Part shown: positions 43,880 through 53,275 of the stretch, in pieces | How positions within the stretch are numbered: position 1 is the first letter of the stretch | Layout of the letters: the number at the start of each line of letters is the position of its first letter | DNA from: Thermohalobaculum sp039513195 | GTDB taxonomy: Bacteria > Pseudomonadota > Alphaproteobacteria > Rhodobacterales > Rhodobacteraceae | Assembly: GCA_039513195.1 (NCBI GenBank) | Contig: JBCCRM010000003.1 | Location: forward strand, 62,001-126,000 | Reading direction: 5' to 3' | DNA length: 64,000 nt | The notes under the pieces: generated by a model | The model's input: only the letters and a program-made list of their open reading frames with translations | The model's database searches: none | What the model was told of the DNA's origin: nothing | Translations under genes and position numbers: made by a program

Positions 43880-45304
43880 ATGACGATGGCAGGGCGAAAC
43901 TATCTGTTCGACATGCGCGCGAGAGGCGACTGGGTCCGCCTGCGGACGCTGTTGTTTCTACGCTGGATCGCCGTGATCGGGCAAAGCGCTGCGGTGCTGA
44001 TTGCCAGCCAAGCCCTGGGCTTTCAGCTCCCGCTCAATCAATGCGCGCTTTTGATCTCAGCCTCGGTCTGCGTGAATGTCACGGCCTGGGTCGTGCATCC
44101 GGCGGAGAAACGCCTCAGCGAGCGCGGCACGCTTTTCTCACTGTTCTTTGACTTGGTCCAACTCTCAGCCTTGCTGATGGTCACTGGCGGGCTCAACAAC
44201 CCGTTTGCAGTGTTGGTTCTGGCGCCCGTCACGATTTCCGCCACGGCGCTGAGACTGCAATCGACCCTCTGGCTGGGTATCGCGGCGATGGGGGGGCTCG
44301 CCCTGATGTCGAGCGTCCATCTGCCCCTGATCCAGGAGGACGGCATGGCGTTGGAAGTGCCAGAGGTCTATCGCGGCGGGATCGCAGCGGCCCTTGCCGT
44401 CGGCACCGTGTTCCTCGCGCTCTACGCTCGGCGCGTGACGGTCGAGGGCTATGCGATGTCCCAGGCCCTCAATGCCACACAGCTCGCCCTATCGCGAGAG
44501 CAGCAACTTTCGGCCATCGGCAGCCTGGCTGCCGCCGCTGCCCACGAGCTCGGAACGCCACTCGCCACAATCAAGCTGGCGGCCGGAGAACTGGCCCGAG
44601 AGCTCGCCGACGATGATGAGTTGGCCGAGGATGCCCGTTTGATCCGGCAGGAAGCAGAGCGCTGCGGCGACATCATGCACGATCTGAGCAACAGCGCGAG
44701 ACAGGACAGCCATGTCCGCCATGCCCCAATCGGCGCAGTGATAGAGGAAGCAGCCTCGCCACATACCGGGCGCGGCAAGCACATCGTCATTCGCATCGAA
44801 GGCAGCCCAATCGACGCCGAGCCGAAGGACCAACCCATGGTTGCCCGCTCGCCCGAGTTGATCCACGGGCTGCGCAATCTGGTCCAGAATGCCGTCGACT
44901 TCGCGGAGGCAACCGTTTGGATCGATGTGGACATCGACGAGAACACGCTGCGCATCGCAGTCGGCGACGATGGTAAGGGCTTCAGCCCAGACATCCTCCC
45001 ACGGCTGGGCGAACCCTATGTTTCCACGCGATCTATGGGCGAGCGCCGCGCTGGCGAAGACGGGTATGAGGGAATGGGCCTCGGCCTTTTCATCGCCCGA
45101 ACCTTGCTGGAACGCAGTGGCGGCCGGCTGTCCTTTGCGAATGGGTCCGACAGGGCGCGTCGACAGCGTTTGAAAGACCTGCCGGCGGAGCAGGCGCATC
45201 CACCCGGGGCGATCATCGAGATCGTTTGGCGCGCCGCTGACGTTGTCGTCCCACGCTCGATCGCCCGCGGCGCACTTGGCGAAAACCCCCGCATTTCTGC
45301 CTAG
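43880..45304 (+). CDS. regB: Redox sensor histidine kinase RegB/PrrB/ActS
   Basis: Membrane sensor kinase of 474 aa. Six N-terminal helices hold the ubiquinone-binding heptapeptide GGLNNPF (103-109). The H-box AAAAHELGTPLATIKL gives phospho-acceptor His222 and the redox cysteine is Cys262 in AERCGDIMHDLS. N-box GLRNLVQNAVDFA, G1 VGDDGKGF and G2 GMGLGLFIARTLLERSGG are intact. It therefore senses quinone/redox state and phosphorylates RegA. Start: ATG at 43880 is preferred; a GTG at 43820 is in frame and neither has a good ribosome site. The C-terminal tail after IEIVW is longer than usual. Confidence 0.94.
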   Translation: MTMAGRNYLFDMRARGDWVRLRTLLFLRWIAVIGQSAAVLIASQALGFQLPLNQCALLISASVCVNVTAWVVHPAEKRLSERGTLFSLFFDLVQLSALLMVTGGLNNPFAVLVLAPVTISATALRLQSTLWLGIAAMGGLALMSSVHLPLIQEDGMALEVPEVYRGGIAAALAVGTVFLALYARRVTVEGYAMSQALNATQLALSREQQLSAIGSLAAAAAHELGTPLATIKLAAGELARELADDDELAEDARLIRQEAERCGDIMHDLSNSARQDSHVRHAPIGAVIEEAASPHTGRGKHIVIRIEGSPIDAEPKDQPMVARSPELIHGLRNLVQNAVDFAEATVWIDVDIDENTLRIAVGDDGKGFSPDILPRLGEPYVSTRSMGERRAGEDGYEGMGLGLFIARTLLERSGGRLSFANGSDRARRQRLKDLPAEQAHPPGAIIEIVWRAADVVVPRSIARGALGENPRISA

Positions 45305-45398
45305 TGGAGGTTTATAGAGGATTTACCTCTTGGAAGTCTGTTGACGCTACAGCACCTCTCGGCGACGATTACTCGCTCTATGAGGAGAGCCTGGGCAG

Positions 45399-47936
45399 GT
45401 GAATTCGGTCGACGCTGCACTCTATTTGGGATTGTCCGCGGCTCTCGTCGCACCCACCGGTATTCTCGCCTTTGCCCTTTTCTATTTCAGGGGTCAGGCC
45501 AGGCGCGCGATGGAACGCCTGGACGATTTGTCGGACGGCGCCGTTTTTCTGCTCAGCAACGGGCATGTGGTCGATTGCTCTGAAAAATCGGTGGAGTTGT
45601 TCGGCGATTTACGCGGGCAAACCCTGCAAAATCTCTTCGACCAATTGCTTCCAGAGGATGCCGAAACCCTGGAGTCGGAACTCCGGACTCTGCAGACGAC
45701 GGGACGCGCCATCGATTTAATTCTGAGAGACCAGGACTACCAACGATGGGAGGTGATCGGCGCGCCGCTCGGCGCAAGGCTAAAGATTGTTCTGCGCGAG
45801 GCTGGCTCGTTGGAGGCACGGCTGGAGGAAGCCGATCATCGCCTGGCGGAGCGCGAGCGAGCGTTGACCTCAAACCGATGGGAGCGCGAGACGTTCCGCG
45901 GTCTGATGGAGTACGCACCCCTGATTTCCTGGATCCGCTCCGAGCAGGGCAAGGTGATGTGGGCCCAGGGGCAGGTGATGACCCGGAGTGGGACGGTGCG
46001 GGCCGAACAGGCTGTCAACATGCTGAAGATGCGGCGCGAAGGCCGGAGCTTCGAGGCAGTCCGCGGTGCCAAGATCGAGAAATCGCGGATCGAGCTGAGT
46101 GCCTATGGCGGCAGCGAGGGGCAGCCGCTGCAGGTGGTCGAGATCGTACGGCCCGATGGCTACCGCGTCGGATTTGCCATCGATGCAAGCGGCGTTGCCG
46201 GCGCGGAGCGGACCCTCACCCGCTTCGTCCAGACGATGACCGAGACCTTCGCCCATTTGACTGTCGGCTTGGCCATCTTCGACCGCAACCAGACCCTTGC
46301 CCTGTTCAATCCTGCCCTCGCACAGATGTGGCAGGTGGAGGCCGCTTGGCTCGCACGCCGGCCAACTTTGCGCGAAATCATCGACAAGCTACGGGCCAGC
46401 CGCCGCATCCCAGAGATGGCCCATTTCCACGAGTGGCGGGAACGGTTGATGGGTCTCTTCGACAACACGGAGACGGTCGACTACGAGGAGCTTTGGCACC
46501 TCGCCGACGGCTCCAACGTCAATGTGCTCGCACGGCCCCACCCGCACGGTTCGCTCGCTTTCGTCTTTGACGACGTGACCGAGCGGATGCGGCTCGAACA
46601 GCGCTACCGCAAATCCATCGATCTTCGGCGGGAGACCCTTAACAGGCTCGAAGAAGGGGTCGCGGTTTTCGGCCCCGATGGCCGACTGCAATTCGCAAAT
46701 CAATCCTTCTACAAGATCTGGACCGCCGACGAAGAGGCCATCGCGCCCCATATCCATGCGCGGGAGCTGATTAGCTTTTGCCAGGCCCTCACAGTAGAGA
46801 CGGAGGTGTGGGATCGCGTCGCAGCCTTCATTACGGCCGATGCAGCGCGCGACGCCTGGCAGTCGAGGCTGACCATGGGCTCCGGCCGCTCGCTGTTGGC
46901 ACGGTTCGGGGCGCTGCCAGACGGCTCATCGATGCTTCTGTTCGCCGACACCACGGACAGCGAGCGCATTGCCCAGGCCCTGCGGGAACGCAACGAGGCC
47001 TTAGAGGCGGCGGAGGAAATGCGCTCGGCGGTGCTAGACCAGATCTCCCACCGGCTGCGGACGCCCCTCAACACGATCTTCGGCTTCGGGCAGCTGATCG
47101 TCGACCAGCGCTTCGGAACGCTCACTGAGCGTCAGAGAGAGTATGCGAACGGGATCCTGGAGGCCTCGGGGCATCTCCTCGATACGATCGACGACGTCAC
47201 AGAACTCGCGTCGCTGCAGCTGGACCCGATGCTGGACGCCAATGCGGAAGCGGAGCTGGGCTCGACCATGGAGTTGACCCGCCAACTGTTGGCGAAGAGG
47301 GCCGGCGAGGCGCGGGTGACGCTGTCGATGGAGCCGCCGAACCAAGCGGTAAAGCTAACCTGCGATGCGGTGCGTTTCCGGCAGCTCATCTTCAACCTCA
47401 CTTCGGCGGCGATCTCGGAAAGCGCCGAGGGCGGGCATGTCGCCATGCGGGGCGCGCTGGCCGGCCTCACCGGGCTCGAGGTCGCGGTGAGCTGGACCCG
47501 CGAGGAGACTGGACCCGGCGACGAGACGCTGGCGCTTTCCATGATCCGTCGGCTGGTCGAGAAGGAAAGCGGTCGCTTTCGGCTGGAGCAGGAGGCTGAT
47601 GGCGGGGTCGCTTGTGCGATCTGCAGTTTCGAGGATATGCGCCCACCGCTGGCAGCGTCCGACGATGCAGAAGCTTTGCGCGCCGCGGAAGAGGAGGCCG
47701 AGGAGGTGTATTTCGACATGGCGGCCGGTGACGATCCAGAGCGTGAACTCCTTGCGCTGCTAGAGGCGACCGGTGCGCCAGCAACCCTGGACCCATCGCC
47801 GCCGAGGGTGTCTGCGGAAGGCGAGGCGGAGATCGCAGAGGATGACGAGACGTTGAGTGACGAGACGATCGGGAAGCCTGCCAGCGAAGACCCCTCGCCA
47901 CTGGCCTCCGCATTATCGCCTAAAGACAGTTTCTAG
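45399..47936 (+). CDS. DivL-like PAS sensor kinase with degenerate ATPase domain
   Basis: Membrane-anchored protein of 845 aa. One N-terminal helix (LGLSAALVAPTGILAFALFY) is followed by four PAS-like domains (about 45-130, 165-260, 280-395, 410-525), a dimerisation helix with QISHRLRTPLNTIFGFGQLI (His551; DivL of Caulobacter has Tyr here) and a C-terminal ATPase-like region in which the N-box reads FNLTSAAISESAEGG and the Gly-rich boxes are absent. An acidic tail of about 90 residues ends the protein. The position directly before tsaE is typical of the alphaproteobacterial DivL/CckA-pathway protein. Likely role is cell-cycle signalling by protein interaction rather than ATP-driven phosphorylation. 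GTG start. Confidence 0.82.
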   Translation: MNSVDAALYLGLSAALVAPTGILAFALFYFRGQARRAMERLDDLSDGAVFLLSNGHVVDCSEKSVELFGDLRGQTLQNLFDQLLPEDAETLESELRTLQTTGRAIDLILRDQDYQRWEVIGAPLGARLKIVLREAGSLEARLEEADHRLAERERALTSNRWERETFRGLMEYAPLISWIRSEQGKVMWAQGQVMTRSGTVRAEQAVNMLKMRREGRSFEAVRGAKIEKSRIELSAYGGSEGQPLQVVEIVRPDGYRVGFAIDASGVAGAERTLTRFVQTMTETFAHLTVGLAIFDRNQTLALFNPALAQMWQVEAAWLARRPTLREIIDKLRASRRIPEMAHFHEWRERLMGLFDNTETVDYEELWHLADGSNVNVLARPHPHGSLAFVFDDVTERMRLEQRYRKSIDLRRETLNRLEEGVAVFGPDGRLQFANQSFYKIWTADEEAIAPHIHARELISFCQALTVETEVWDRVAAFITADAARDAWQSRLTMGSGRSLLARFGALPDGSSMLLFADTTDSERIAQALRERNEALEAAEEMRSAVLDQISHRLRTPLNTIFGFGQLIVDQRFGTLTERQREYANGILEASGHLLDTIDDVTELASLQLDPMLDANAEAELGSTMELTRQLLAKRAGEARVTLSMEPPNQAVKLTCDAVRFRQLIFNLTSAAISESAEGGHVAMRGALAGLTGLEVAVSWTREETGPGDETLALSMIRRLVEKESGRFRLEQEADGGVACAICSFEDMRPPLAASDDAEALRAAEEEAEEVYFDMAAGDDPERELLALLEATGAPATLDPSPPRVSAEGEAEIAEDDETLSDETIGKPASEDPSPLASALSPKDSF

Positions 47937-47998
47937 CCGGTGCCTACCCGCGCCGGATGGGCTGACAAATCCACCCGGCGCGCGGTAGAACGCAAGCG

Positions 47999-48544
47999 AT
48001 GATGACCGCAAAGACCCAAATCAAGCGGCCGGCGGGCAGGCCATGTCCCGGGACATTCGGCAACGCTCCCGTTCGAGGCAAGCTGCCCGACCCAAGGGCC
48101 ACCGATATGCTCGGCACCGCGATTGGGGAAGCGCTCAGCCCCGGTGACACAGTGCTTCTCTCGGGCACGCTCGGCGCCGGTAAATCGGCGCTCGCCCGCG
48201 CGGCAATCCGCGCCCGCCTCCGCGAGCCCGAGGCGGTGGTTCCGTCCCCCACCTACACGCTGGTCAATGTCTTCGACAGCCCGACGGGCGAAATCTGGCA
48301 TGCCGATCTCTATCGTCTTGGACATCCGGAGGAGATAGAGGAGCTGGGCCTGGCCGATGCCTTTGGGAGGGCGTTGACGCTGGTCGAATGGCCGGACCGG
48401 TTGGGAGCCCTCTGCCCAAAAAAACGCCTGGAAATCTCCCTGGCGCCAGAAGATCTGGGCCGATCCGTGGAAATTCGCGCGTTCGGCCGCGATTGGAGGG
48501 CCCTGCTTTCCGCCGCCGAACAGGTTTTAGGACAGGCATCATGA
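47999..48544 (+). CDS. tsaE: tRNA threonylcarbamoyladenosine biosynthesis ATPase TsaE
   Basis: P-loop protein of 181 aa that works with TsaB and TsaD to form t6A37 on tRNAs. Walker A SGTLGAGKSALARA, the switch VVPSPTYTLVNVFDS, WHADLYRLGHPEEIEELGL and LVEWPDRLG are all typical. About 30 extra N-terminal residues precede the fold; ATGs at 47999 and 48002 are both possible. It overlaps the amgK-like gene by 4 nt. Confidence 0.94.
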   Translation: MMTAKTQIKRPAGRPCPGTFGNAPVRGKLPDPRATDMLGTAIGEALSPGDTVLLSGTLGAGKSALARAAIRARLREPEAVVPSPTYTLVNVFDSPTGEIWHADLYRLGHPEEIEELGLADAFGRALTLVEWPDRLGALCPKKRLEISLAPEDLGRSVEIRAFGRDWRALLSAAEQVLGQAS

Positions 48545-49605
48545 CCGGGGTTGCAGCGGCGGCACCCGATCGACACCACCTCCGAAATGCGTTCTTGGCC
48601 ACCCATGGTTGGACGGAAAACCAGGCAGCGCCGCTTGCCGGCGACGCGTCGAACCGGTGCTATTTTCGTCTGATCGGCGCAGATCGCATTGGCGCTGTTT
48701 TGATGGATGCCCCCCCTGACCGAGGCGAGGACATCGGACCGTTCATCGATGCGACAACCTGGCTGCGCCGTCGCGGCTTGTCGGCGCCTGCGATCCTGGC
48801 GGCAGATCACGGTGCCGGATTTCTGTTGTTGGAGGATTTGGGAGACGACCTCTTCGCACGGGTCGTAGCACACACTCCGGCGGTCGAGCCGGAGCTCTAT
48901 GGCGCGGCGGTCGATCTGCTGGCCGATCTCGCAGCGGAGGAGCCGCCAGCGCGGGACAGCTTCCCGCCCTACGATCTCGCAACCCTGCTGCGGGAGGCGG
49001 GGCTCGCCACCGAATGGTGGCTGCAGGCTGCGACCGAGCGCTCGGACCCTGAGATCGACGTGGCGCATCGATCCATTGCGGCCGCAGCGCTGGCCCACCT
49101 CGCCGACTGCCGCGAGGCCGTCGTTCTGCGTGACTATCACGCCGAGAACCTCATCTGGCTGCCGGATCGCCAAGGCGCGGCGCGGGTCGGTCTGTTGGAC
49201 TATCAGGACGCGCTGATCGGGCATCCCGCCTATGATCTCGTTTCGCTATTGGAAGATGCGAGGCGCGACACGGCACCCGCGCTGCAAAGCGCCATGCTCG
49301 CGCGCTATCTCGACCGGCGGGGTCTCGGTGGCACAGAGTCGGAGGCGTTTCGCGCCAGCTACGCAACCCTGGGTGCCCAAAGGAACCTGAAGATCATCGG
49401 CATCTTCGCGCGCCTCGCGATCCGGGACGGTAAACCACGATATCTTCCGATGATCCCGAGGGTTTGGGGCCATCTGCAGCGCGACCTTGCCCATCCTGCC
49501 TTGGCCGACTGGGCCCGCTGGGTCACGCACCATCTGCCTGCGCCGGAACCGTCGGTGCTGGCAAGGGTCGCCGCGCAGGCAGATGGGCAGGGTCAAGCAC
49601 CCTGA
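48541..49605 (+). CDS. amgK: Sugar kinase AmgK (N-acetylmuramate/N-acetylglucosamine anomeric kinase)
   Basis: Aminoglycoside-phosphotransferase-fold kinase of 354 aa that phosphorylates MurNAc and GlcNAc at C1 in the MurU recycling route. N-terminal LAGDASNRCYFRL replaces the glycine loop; the catalytic block is VVLRDYHAENLIWLP and the metal block GLLDYQDALIGHPAYDL. It overlaps tsaE and murU by 4 nt and 1 nt respectively, so it is translationally coupled with both. Function is assigned by family and by the AmgK-MurU adjacency. Confidence 0.9.
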   Translation: MTGVAAAAPDRHHLRNAFLATHGWTENQAAPLAGDASNRCYFRLIGADRIGAVLMDAPPDRGEDIGPFIDATTWLRRRGLSAPAILAADHGAGFLLLEDLGDDLFARVVAHTPAVEPELYGAAVDLLADLAAEEPPARDSFPPYDLATLLREAGLATEWWLQAATERSDPEIDVAHRSIAAAALAHLADCREAVVLRDYHAENLIWLPDRQGAARVGLLDYQDALIGHPAYDLVSLLEDARRDTAPALQSAMLARYLDRRGLGGTESEAFRASYATLGAQRNLKIIGIFARLAIRDGKPRYLPMIPRVWGHLQRDLAHPALADWARWVTHHLPAPEPSVLARVAAQADGQGQAP

Positions 49606-50321
49606 TGACGCAAATTGGCGCTGCGATGGTGCTCGCCGCGGGCTTCGGCACCCGCATGGGCGATCTAACGGCGACACGGCCGAAGCCGCTTTTACCGGTT
49701 CTGGGTCGCGCCCTCATCGACCACACGCTCGACCATGTGACCAGCGCAGGCGCAGGGCGGGCGGTGATCAACCTGCATTACTTGGGCGATCTCATCCGAA
49801 CCCATCTGTCGGGTCGCAACGCCCCAAACATCGTCTTTTCCGAGGAACAGCCGCAGATCCTCGACACCGGTGGGGGCGTGCGGCATGCCCTGCCACTGCT
49901 GGGACCGGACCCGTTCTTTTGCCTCAACTCCGACGCTGTCTGGACCGGGCCGAACCCTCTCTCACAACTGCAAACTGCCTGGCGGCCGGAGGCGATGGAC
50001 GCCCTGTTGCTGTTGGTGCCGCGGGACAGGGCCCTGGGCTACACCCGGCCCGGCGACTTTTTTCTCGACAGCGACGGCGGCGCCCCGGGCCGCCGGGCCG
50101 ACGCGCCCCTTGCACCGGAGGTCTTTACCGGCGCGCAGATCCTGAAGCCCGGCGTTTTCGAAGACGCACCGAACGGTGCCTTTTCGACCAATGTGATTTG
50201 GGATGATCTGATCGCGGGCGGGCGCCTGGCAGCCATTCGCCATCCCGGCCATTGGGTCGATGTGGGCACGCCCGCGGGTCTGGCCGAGGCCGAGGCGGCG
50301 CTGCGCAACGGGGCCGCATGA
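49605..50321 (+). CDS. murU: N-acetylmuramate-1-phosphate uridylyltransferase MurU
   Basis: Nucleotidyltransferase of 238 aa that converts MurNAc-1-P to UDP-MurNAc, bypassing the de novo, fosfomycin-sensitive MurA step. The nucleotide-binding motif is MVLAAGFGTRMGDLTATRPK; LINLHYLGDLI-like and FCLNSDAVW are catalytic-core signs. The start overlaps the amgK stop (TGATG). Fits the AmgK-MurU cell-wall recycling pair. Confidence 0.92.
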   Translation: MTQIGAAMVLAAGFGTRMGDLTATRPKPLLPVLGRALIDHTLDHVTSAGAGRAVINLHYLGDLIRTHLSGRNAPNIVFSEEQPQILDTGGGVRHALPLLGPDPFFCLNSDAVWTGPNPLSQLQTAWRPEAMDALLLLVPRDRALGYTRPGDFFLDSDGGAPGRRADAPLAPEVFTGAQILKPGVFEDAPNGAFSTNVIWDDLIAGGRLAAIRHPGHWVDVGTPAGLAEAEAALRNGAA

Positions 50322-53275
50322 CCCCCTTTGCCGATGCGCCGCACCGGCTTTTTGCTGTGGCGCCAGGCGAGAGCTTTGCAGATCGCTTTGCCGCAGGGTT
50401 GTGGGCACGGATCGGCCGCGACCCGCCGGACGCAATGGCGCGGGTGACGGTGATCCTCAACACCGCCCGCGGCCTGCGCGCAGTGGAGGAGGCAGTGGCC
50501 CACCATGCCGGTAGCACCGCGTTCCTGCCCAAGCTGGTGCTGATCGGCGATATCGGCGCGCTGGTCCGCGATGCACTGCCCCTGCCGTCGGTGGTCGATC
50601 CGCTTCGCCGCCGCTTGCATCTGATCCGGTTGGTTGCCGGCTATCTCAGCGCCGCGCCGGGGAGAGCGCCTTTAAGCGCTGCCCCGGATCTCGCGGAGAG
50701 CTTGGCGCAGCTCTTGGATGAGCTGCAGGAGAACGGGACGGAACCCGGAATGCTCGACCGCATCGCGGCGGATCAGGGTCTTTCGGCAGCGTCGGCGGCC
50801 CATTGGCGCGAAACGCTCCGCTTTCTCGACATCATCCGAAGAGCCTGGCCAGAAATTTTGGCGGAGGACGAGGGCGGCGCAGTCGATCCCGGCACGGCGC
50901 GGCGCCGCGCATCCGAGGCAGTGGTTGCGGCTTGGCAGACCCGTCCGCCTGCAGGCCCAGTGATCGCTGCCGGGTCCACCGGTTCGCGCGGACCGACGGC
51001 CACCGTCCTGGCGGCGGTGGCAGGGCTGCCCCAGGGCGCGGTGGTACTGCCGGGCTTCGACGCGGCGATGGATCCAGATGTTTGGCAAACCGCTGGGCCG
51101 GAGCATCCGTACGCGCCGTTCCGACCGCTTTTGGACCAGCTTGGCCTCCAGCCTGGCGATGCGCGGGCGTGGGCGCCGAGCCCCGCTAAGCCGTCTCCGC
51201 GGTTGATCTTGCTGAGCCAAGCCCTGCGCCCCGCGCCGGTCACCGATGCCTGGATCGCAGCGGCCCCCATGCTCGCAGCGGCAGCGGCCGAGGCCACCGC
51301 CGGGCTAGCGCTGGTGGAAGCAGACGGCCAGCGGCAGGAAGCGGCAGCAATTGCACTCGCCATCCGCCATGCGCTGGAGGAGCCCGCCAAGCGGATCGCC
51401 CTGGTGACACCGGATGCGGCACTGGCGCGGCGAGCGACGGCGGAGCTGGCCCGGTTTGGCGTTGTGCCCGATGACAGCCTCGGCCGTCCGCTGGCGCAGA
51501 GCCCGCCTGCGGTTTTCCTGCGCCTCATCGCAGGACTCGCGGCAGGGCGGACGGAACCGGTGCAAGTCGCCGCCCTGTTGCAGCACCCGCTCGCCCGGGC
51601 CGGCTTTGGCAGGGGCGCACATCTGCGCATGGCTCGCGCCTATGAACGGGCCGCCCTCCGCGGTCCGGCCGCGAGCTCTATCGAACCCGGCACGCTTCCA
51701 CCCTGGCCCGGTGCGTGGGAGGACGAGGCCGCCTGGCTCGCAAGGGTCGCCCGGCCCCTTGTCGAGCTTGCCGCCGCGCAGACGCAGGATTTGCCTGCCG
51801 CGGTCCGAGCGCATCGCGCCGCGGCAGAGGCCCTATCGGCAGATCCCGACGCGGGTCCGATGGTTTGGTCGGGCGAGGATGGCCGCGCGCTTCGCGGTCT
51901 TTTCGACAGCCTCGCCGCCGCTGCCACGGCCCATGGGCCGAAGGCGATCAAGAATTATGCCCAGCTCTTCACCGCGCTCTTCGCGGGGGCCACCGAACCG
52001 CCGGAACCCGCCCGCCCCCATCCGCGTGTGATGATCTGGGGCACCCAGGAAGCGCGTGTGCAAAGCTGCGATCTGACTATCCTCGCCGGGTTGAACGAAG
52101 GGGTCTGGCCTGCCCTGCCCGATCCTGGTCCCTGGCTGAGCCGTCCCATGCGGGAGGCTATCGGCCTGCCGCCGGTCGAGCGTCAGACAGGCCTTTCCGC
52201 CCATGATTTCCTGCAGGGTGCGGCGCGGGCCGAGGTGATCCTGACCCGCGCCAAGAAGGTCGAGGGCACGCCAACCGTCCCCTCCCGCTGGCTAACACGG
52301 CTGACCGGCTTGCTCACCGGGACCGATCCGACTGCCTTGGAGACGATGCGCGACCGCGGGCGCGTGCTGCTGGATCTGGTGCCGCTGATCCATCGCCCGA
52401 ATGCCGCCGCGAGCGTCGCGCCGGCGCCGCGGCCCCGGCCCTGTCCGCCGGTCGCCGCGCGCCCCCGCAGTCTTTCGGTCACGCAGATCGAGCTTCTGAT
52501 CCGCGACGCCTATGCCATTTACGCGCGTAAGATCCTCGGCCTGGTCCCGCTCGATCCGTTGGGGCGCAGCCCCGATGCCCGCGACCGGGGCGAGGTGATC
52601 CATACAGTTTTGCAGCGCTTTGTGGCGGAGACGCCGGTGCTGCCGGAGGATGCCGAGGACCGCTTTACCGCCATTGCCGAGGCGGTCTTGGCCCACCATG
52701 TGCCCGCCGCAGATTTGCGGCGCATTTGGTTGGGTCGCTTGCGCCGCACCGCCACCTGGTTGGTGTCAACCGAGCGCGCCCGTCGGGAGATCGCAGACCC
52801 GCTGGCGCTGGAGGTGAAAGGCGCGCTGGAGCTTGACCATGCAGCGCTCGTCGCCCCCTTCACACTGACGGCAAGGGCTGACCGGATCGACCGCCTGCAT
52901 GCCGGCGGTGCTGCGATCATCGACTACAAGTCGGGCACTGTGCCCAGCAAGGAGCAGGTCGGCGTCTTCAGCCATCAGCTCCATCTTCAGGGGCTCATCC
53001 TGGCCGGTGGCGGCTTCGACGGCGCGCCCCCGCTCTTGCCCCGCTCAGGCGCCTATCTAGGTCTCAGCGGCGGGCGAGAGGGCGGGAAGGAACTGCCGGT
53101 CGACGACATCGACGGCGCTTTGGCAGAACATAAGGTGCGCCTGCTGGACCTGCTGGCTAGCTATGATCGCGCCGACACGCCCTATGTCGCCCGGGGCCGT
53201 CCCTTCAAACAGAGTTTTGCCGGCGATTACGACCATCTCTCGCGCCGGGCGGAGTGGGAGGAGGGGGAGCCGTGA
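50318..53275 (+). CDS. addB: Double-strand break repair protein AddB
   Basis: Subunit of the AddAB helicase-nuclease, 985 aa. The N-terminal half is a helicase-like fold without functional ATPase motifs. The central part contains VMIWGTQEARVQSCDLTILA and GLNEGVWPALPDPGPWLSRP. The C-terminal nuclease is seen as DRGEVIHTVLQRFV and AAIIDYKSGTVPSKEQV, with the Asp and Lys of the catalytic core. It starts by overlapping murU and ends by overlapping addA, both 4 nt. It processes broken DNA ends for recombination with AddA. Confidence 0.93.
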   Translation: MTPFADAPHRLFAVAPGESFADRFAAGLWARIGRDPPDAMARVTVILNTARGLRAVEEAVAHHAGSTAFLPKLVLIGDIGALVRDALPLPSVVDPLRRRLHLIRLVAGYLSAAPGRAPLSAAPDLAESLAQLLDELQENGTEPGMLDRIAADQGLSAASAAHWRETLRFLDIIRRAWPEILAEDEGGAVDPGTARRRASEAVVAAWQTRPPAGPVIAAGSTGSRGPTATVLAAVAGLPQGAVVLPGFDAAMDPDVWQTAGPEHPYAPFRPLLDQLGLQPGDARAWAPSPAKPSPRLILLSQALRPAPVTDAWIAAAPMLAAAAAEATAGLALVEADGQRQEAAAIALAIRHALEEPAKRIALVTPDAALARRATAELARFGVVPDDSLGRPLAQSPPAVFLRLIAGLAAGRTEPVQVAALLQHPLARAGFGRGAHLRMARAYERAALRGPAASSIEPGTLPPWPGAWEDEAAWLARVARPLVELAAAQTQDLPAAVRAHRAAAEALSADPDAGPMVWSGEDGRALRGLFDSLAAAATAHGPKAIKNYAQLFTALFAGATEPPEPARPHPRVMIWGTQEARVQSCDLTILAGLNEGVWPALPDPGPWLSRPMREAIGLPPVERQTGLSAHDFLQGAARAEVILTRAKKVEGTPTVPSRWLTRLTGLLTGTDPTALETMRDRGRVLLDLVPLIHRPNAAASVAPAPRPRPCPPVAARPRSLSVTQIELLIRDAYAIYARKILGLVPLDPLGRSPDARDRGEVIHTVLQRFVAETPVLPEDAEDRFTAIAEAVLAHHVPAADLRRIWLGRLRRTATWLVSTERARREIADPLALEVKGALELDHAALVAPFTLTARADRIDRLHAGGAAIIDYKSGTVPSKEQVGVFSHQLHLQGLILAGGGFDGAPPLLPRSGAYLGLSGGREGGKELPVDDIDGALAEHKVRLLDLLASYDRADTPYVARGRPFKQSFAGDYDHLSRRAEWEEGEP

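Noticed and set aside
45310..45335. Hairpin AGAGG-ATTTA-CCTCT after regB
   Set aside because: Short stem and no T-run; too weak to call as a terminator.
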